DNA of 6,605 bases from Actinomycetota bacterium. GTDB lineage: Bacteria; Cyanobacteriota; Vampirovibrionia; Obscuribacterales; Obscuribacteraceae. The translations under genes were made by a program, and so were the position numbers. Positions 5,907-6,605 of this stretch are shown piece after piece. The notes beneath the pieces are model-generated. The model was not told the DNA's origin. It searched no databases and was given only the letters and a program-made list of their open reading frames with translations. Positions within the stretch are counted from its first letter, which is position 1, and each line of letters begins with the position of its first letter. Location of the stretch: positions 1 through 6,605 of the forward strand of contig CAJCIF010000002.1 in assembly GCA_903970355.1 (NCBI GenBank). The letters run 5' to 3'.

Positions 5907-5949
5907 AAAAAGAGGCTCGTCCAGGCGATTTGGACGGGCTTCTTTTATT
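5907..5949. terminator. bidirectional rho-independent terminator
   Basis: GAGGCTCGTCCA (5912-5923) pairs with TGGACGGGCTTC (5931-5942) across a 7-nt loop: 12 pairs including two G-U, extended by four A-T pairs. TTCTTTTATTT follows on the plus strand, and the A-run 5907-5911 gives CTTTTT on the minus strand. It ends both the small exported gene (stop 5887) and the convergent ROK gene, whose TAA (5945-5947) lies within the T-tract. Confidence 0.9.
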
Positions 5950-6605
5950 TACTGGATTCAAGGGCAATTTCGCCTAGCACGAGATTGGCAGCGCCAATCA
6001 AACCGGCATACTTGCCTAGCTGTGACTTAGTAATGATGATGCCTGTATAGACATCTTTGATTGTTCTTTCTCTGAACAATTCGTTGAGCGTTTCCAAATT
6101 TACGAATTCACTCAATCCGCCGCCAAGCACAAATGCGTTTGGATTGAGTATTGGACCAATCACTGCCAGTCCGGCGCAGAGGTGTTCGTGCCACTTTTCC
6201 ATTACGCGAGTGGCGATAATATCTTCCGCTTGTGCAGCAGAAACTATGTCTCGAGTTGAAAGAGTGGCCAATTTCCCGACCAGTTCGCACTGTTCTTCTG
6301 TGATGCCGTGCAGCATTTCTCGGGCCGTTGCAACCATGCCGCGACCAGAGCCATACTCTTCCCAGCAATCAAACAACCCGCAAGTGCAAATGCGTTTGTT
6401 CTCCATGGTAATTCTAAAATGGCCTACTTCACCGGCAGCAAAATTCATGCCTCTGTGAATGGCGCCATTCAAAATAACACCGCCACCAACACCGGTGCCA
6501 AGAGTAACAAACACCATACATGGTGCTTCACCGAAATTACCGACTTTCCATTCAGCATAAGCCGCTGCGTTAGCATCATTTTCAATGTGAACGCGCACCA
6601 TTGTG
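5945..6605 (-). CDS. ROK family sugar kinase, glucokinase-like (5' partial)
   Basis: The C-terminal part (about 220 residues visible) of a cytoplasmic ROK-family ATP-dependent sugar kinase. Numbering from the ATG at 6601: the catalytic Asp is D9 in IENDANAA; TLGTGVGGG (33-41) is the phosphate-binding loop; GEVGH at 57-61 gives the sugar-contacting Glu58 and zinc ligand His61. C72, C74 and C79 in CTCGLFDCWEE complete the ROK zinc site. NPNAFVLGGGL (153-163) is the late glycine-rich adenosine-binding segment. The reading frame continues to the window edge, and the N-terminal DxGGTK phosphate-binding region is missing, so the ATG at 6601 is almost certainly internal. END...GEVGH fits glucokinase best, but other ROK kinases (fructose, N-acetylglucosamine, mannose) cannot be excluded. 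There is no DNA-binding domain in the visible part. It is convergent with the small exported gene and shares its terminator. Confidence 0.93.
   Translation of the reverse strand, partial: TMVRVHIENDANAAAYAEWKVGNFGEAPCMVFVTLGTGVGGGVILNGAIHRGMNFAAGEVGHFRITMENKRICTCGLFDCWEEYGSGRGMVATAREMLHGITEEQCELVGKLATLSTRDIVSAAQAEDIIATRVMEKWHEHLCAGLAVIGPILNPNAFVLGGGLSEFVNLETLNELFRERTIKDVYTGIIITKSQLGKYAGLIGAANLVLGEIALESSK

Noticed and set aside
6057..6458. Plus-strand open frame of 133 codons opposite the ROK gene
   Set aside because: It is antisense to conserved ROK motifs, with no start signal and no recognisable product.

Overview
The window reads as chromosomal DNA from a Gram-negative (outer-membrane, lipid A-making) bacterium. 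Two consecutive lipid A genes (lpxD, lpxC) show this directly. Several details of LpxD and LpxC look more like the cyanobacterial/melainabacterial branch than like E. coli: the LpxD C-terminal part with ILAGQ and GLPAI, and the LpxC stretch DDEPVHHKLLDLLGD. That placement is a weak inference. There is no phage, insertion sequence, CRISPR array, tRNA or rRNA.

Layout. (1) 2-3378, plus strand: a compact block of lpxD (5' end outside the window), lpxC, and a secreted DUF4139-type protein. Each gene overlaps the one before, so they are probably cotranscribed and translationally coupled. The usual fabZ and lpxA do not follow lpxC. (2) 3379-3708, minus strand: a small exported basic protein with an internal duplication. 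Its stop codon directly abuts the DUF4139 stop, with no base between them. (3) 3819-5462, minus strand: a TetR-type repressor followed, 33 nt downstream, by a divergent D-2-hydroxyacid dehydrogenase homologue. (4) 5463-5614: a divergent control region with back-to-back promoters and two near-identical 19-bp operator-like palindromes, followed by a structured 5' leader. (5) 5615-5887, plus strand: a 90-residue exported protein of unknown function, ending at a strong bidirectional terminator. (6) 5945-6605, minus strand: the C-terminal part of a ROK-family sugar kinase that runs off the window.

How the genes may work together. The lpx block makes lipid A precursors: LpxC deacetylates UDP-3-O-acyl-GlcNAc and LpxD adds the second acyl chain. 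The TetR gene, the dehydrogenase and the small exported protein look like one regulatory module. Both promoters lie within or between the two operator copies, so one repressor could control its own operon and the divergent exported protein. The inducer may be a substrate or product of the dehydrogenase, but that is only inference. This module is the best candidate here for something undescribed. The most unusual proteins are LpxC (degenerate GLHSG motif and shortened acyl-passage region) and the dehydrogenase (catalytic Arg position occupied by Pro).
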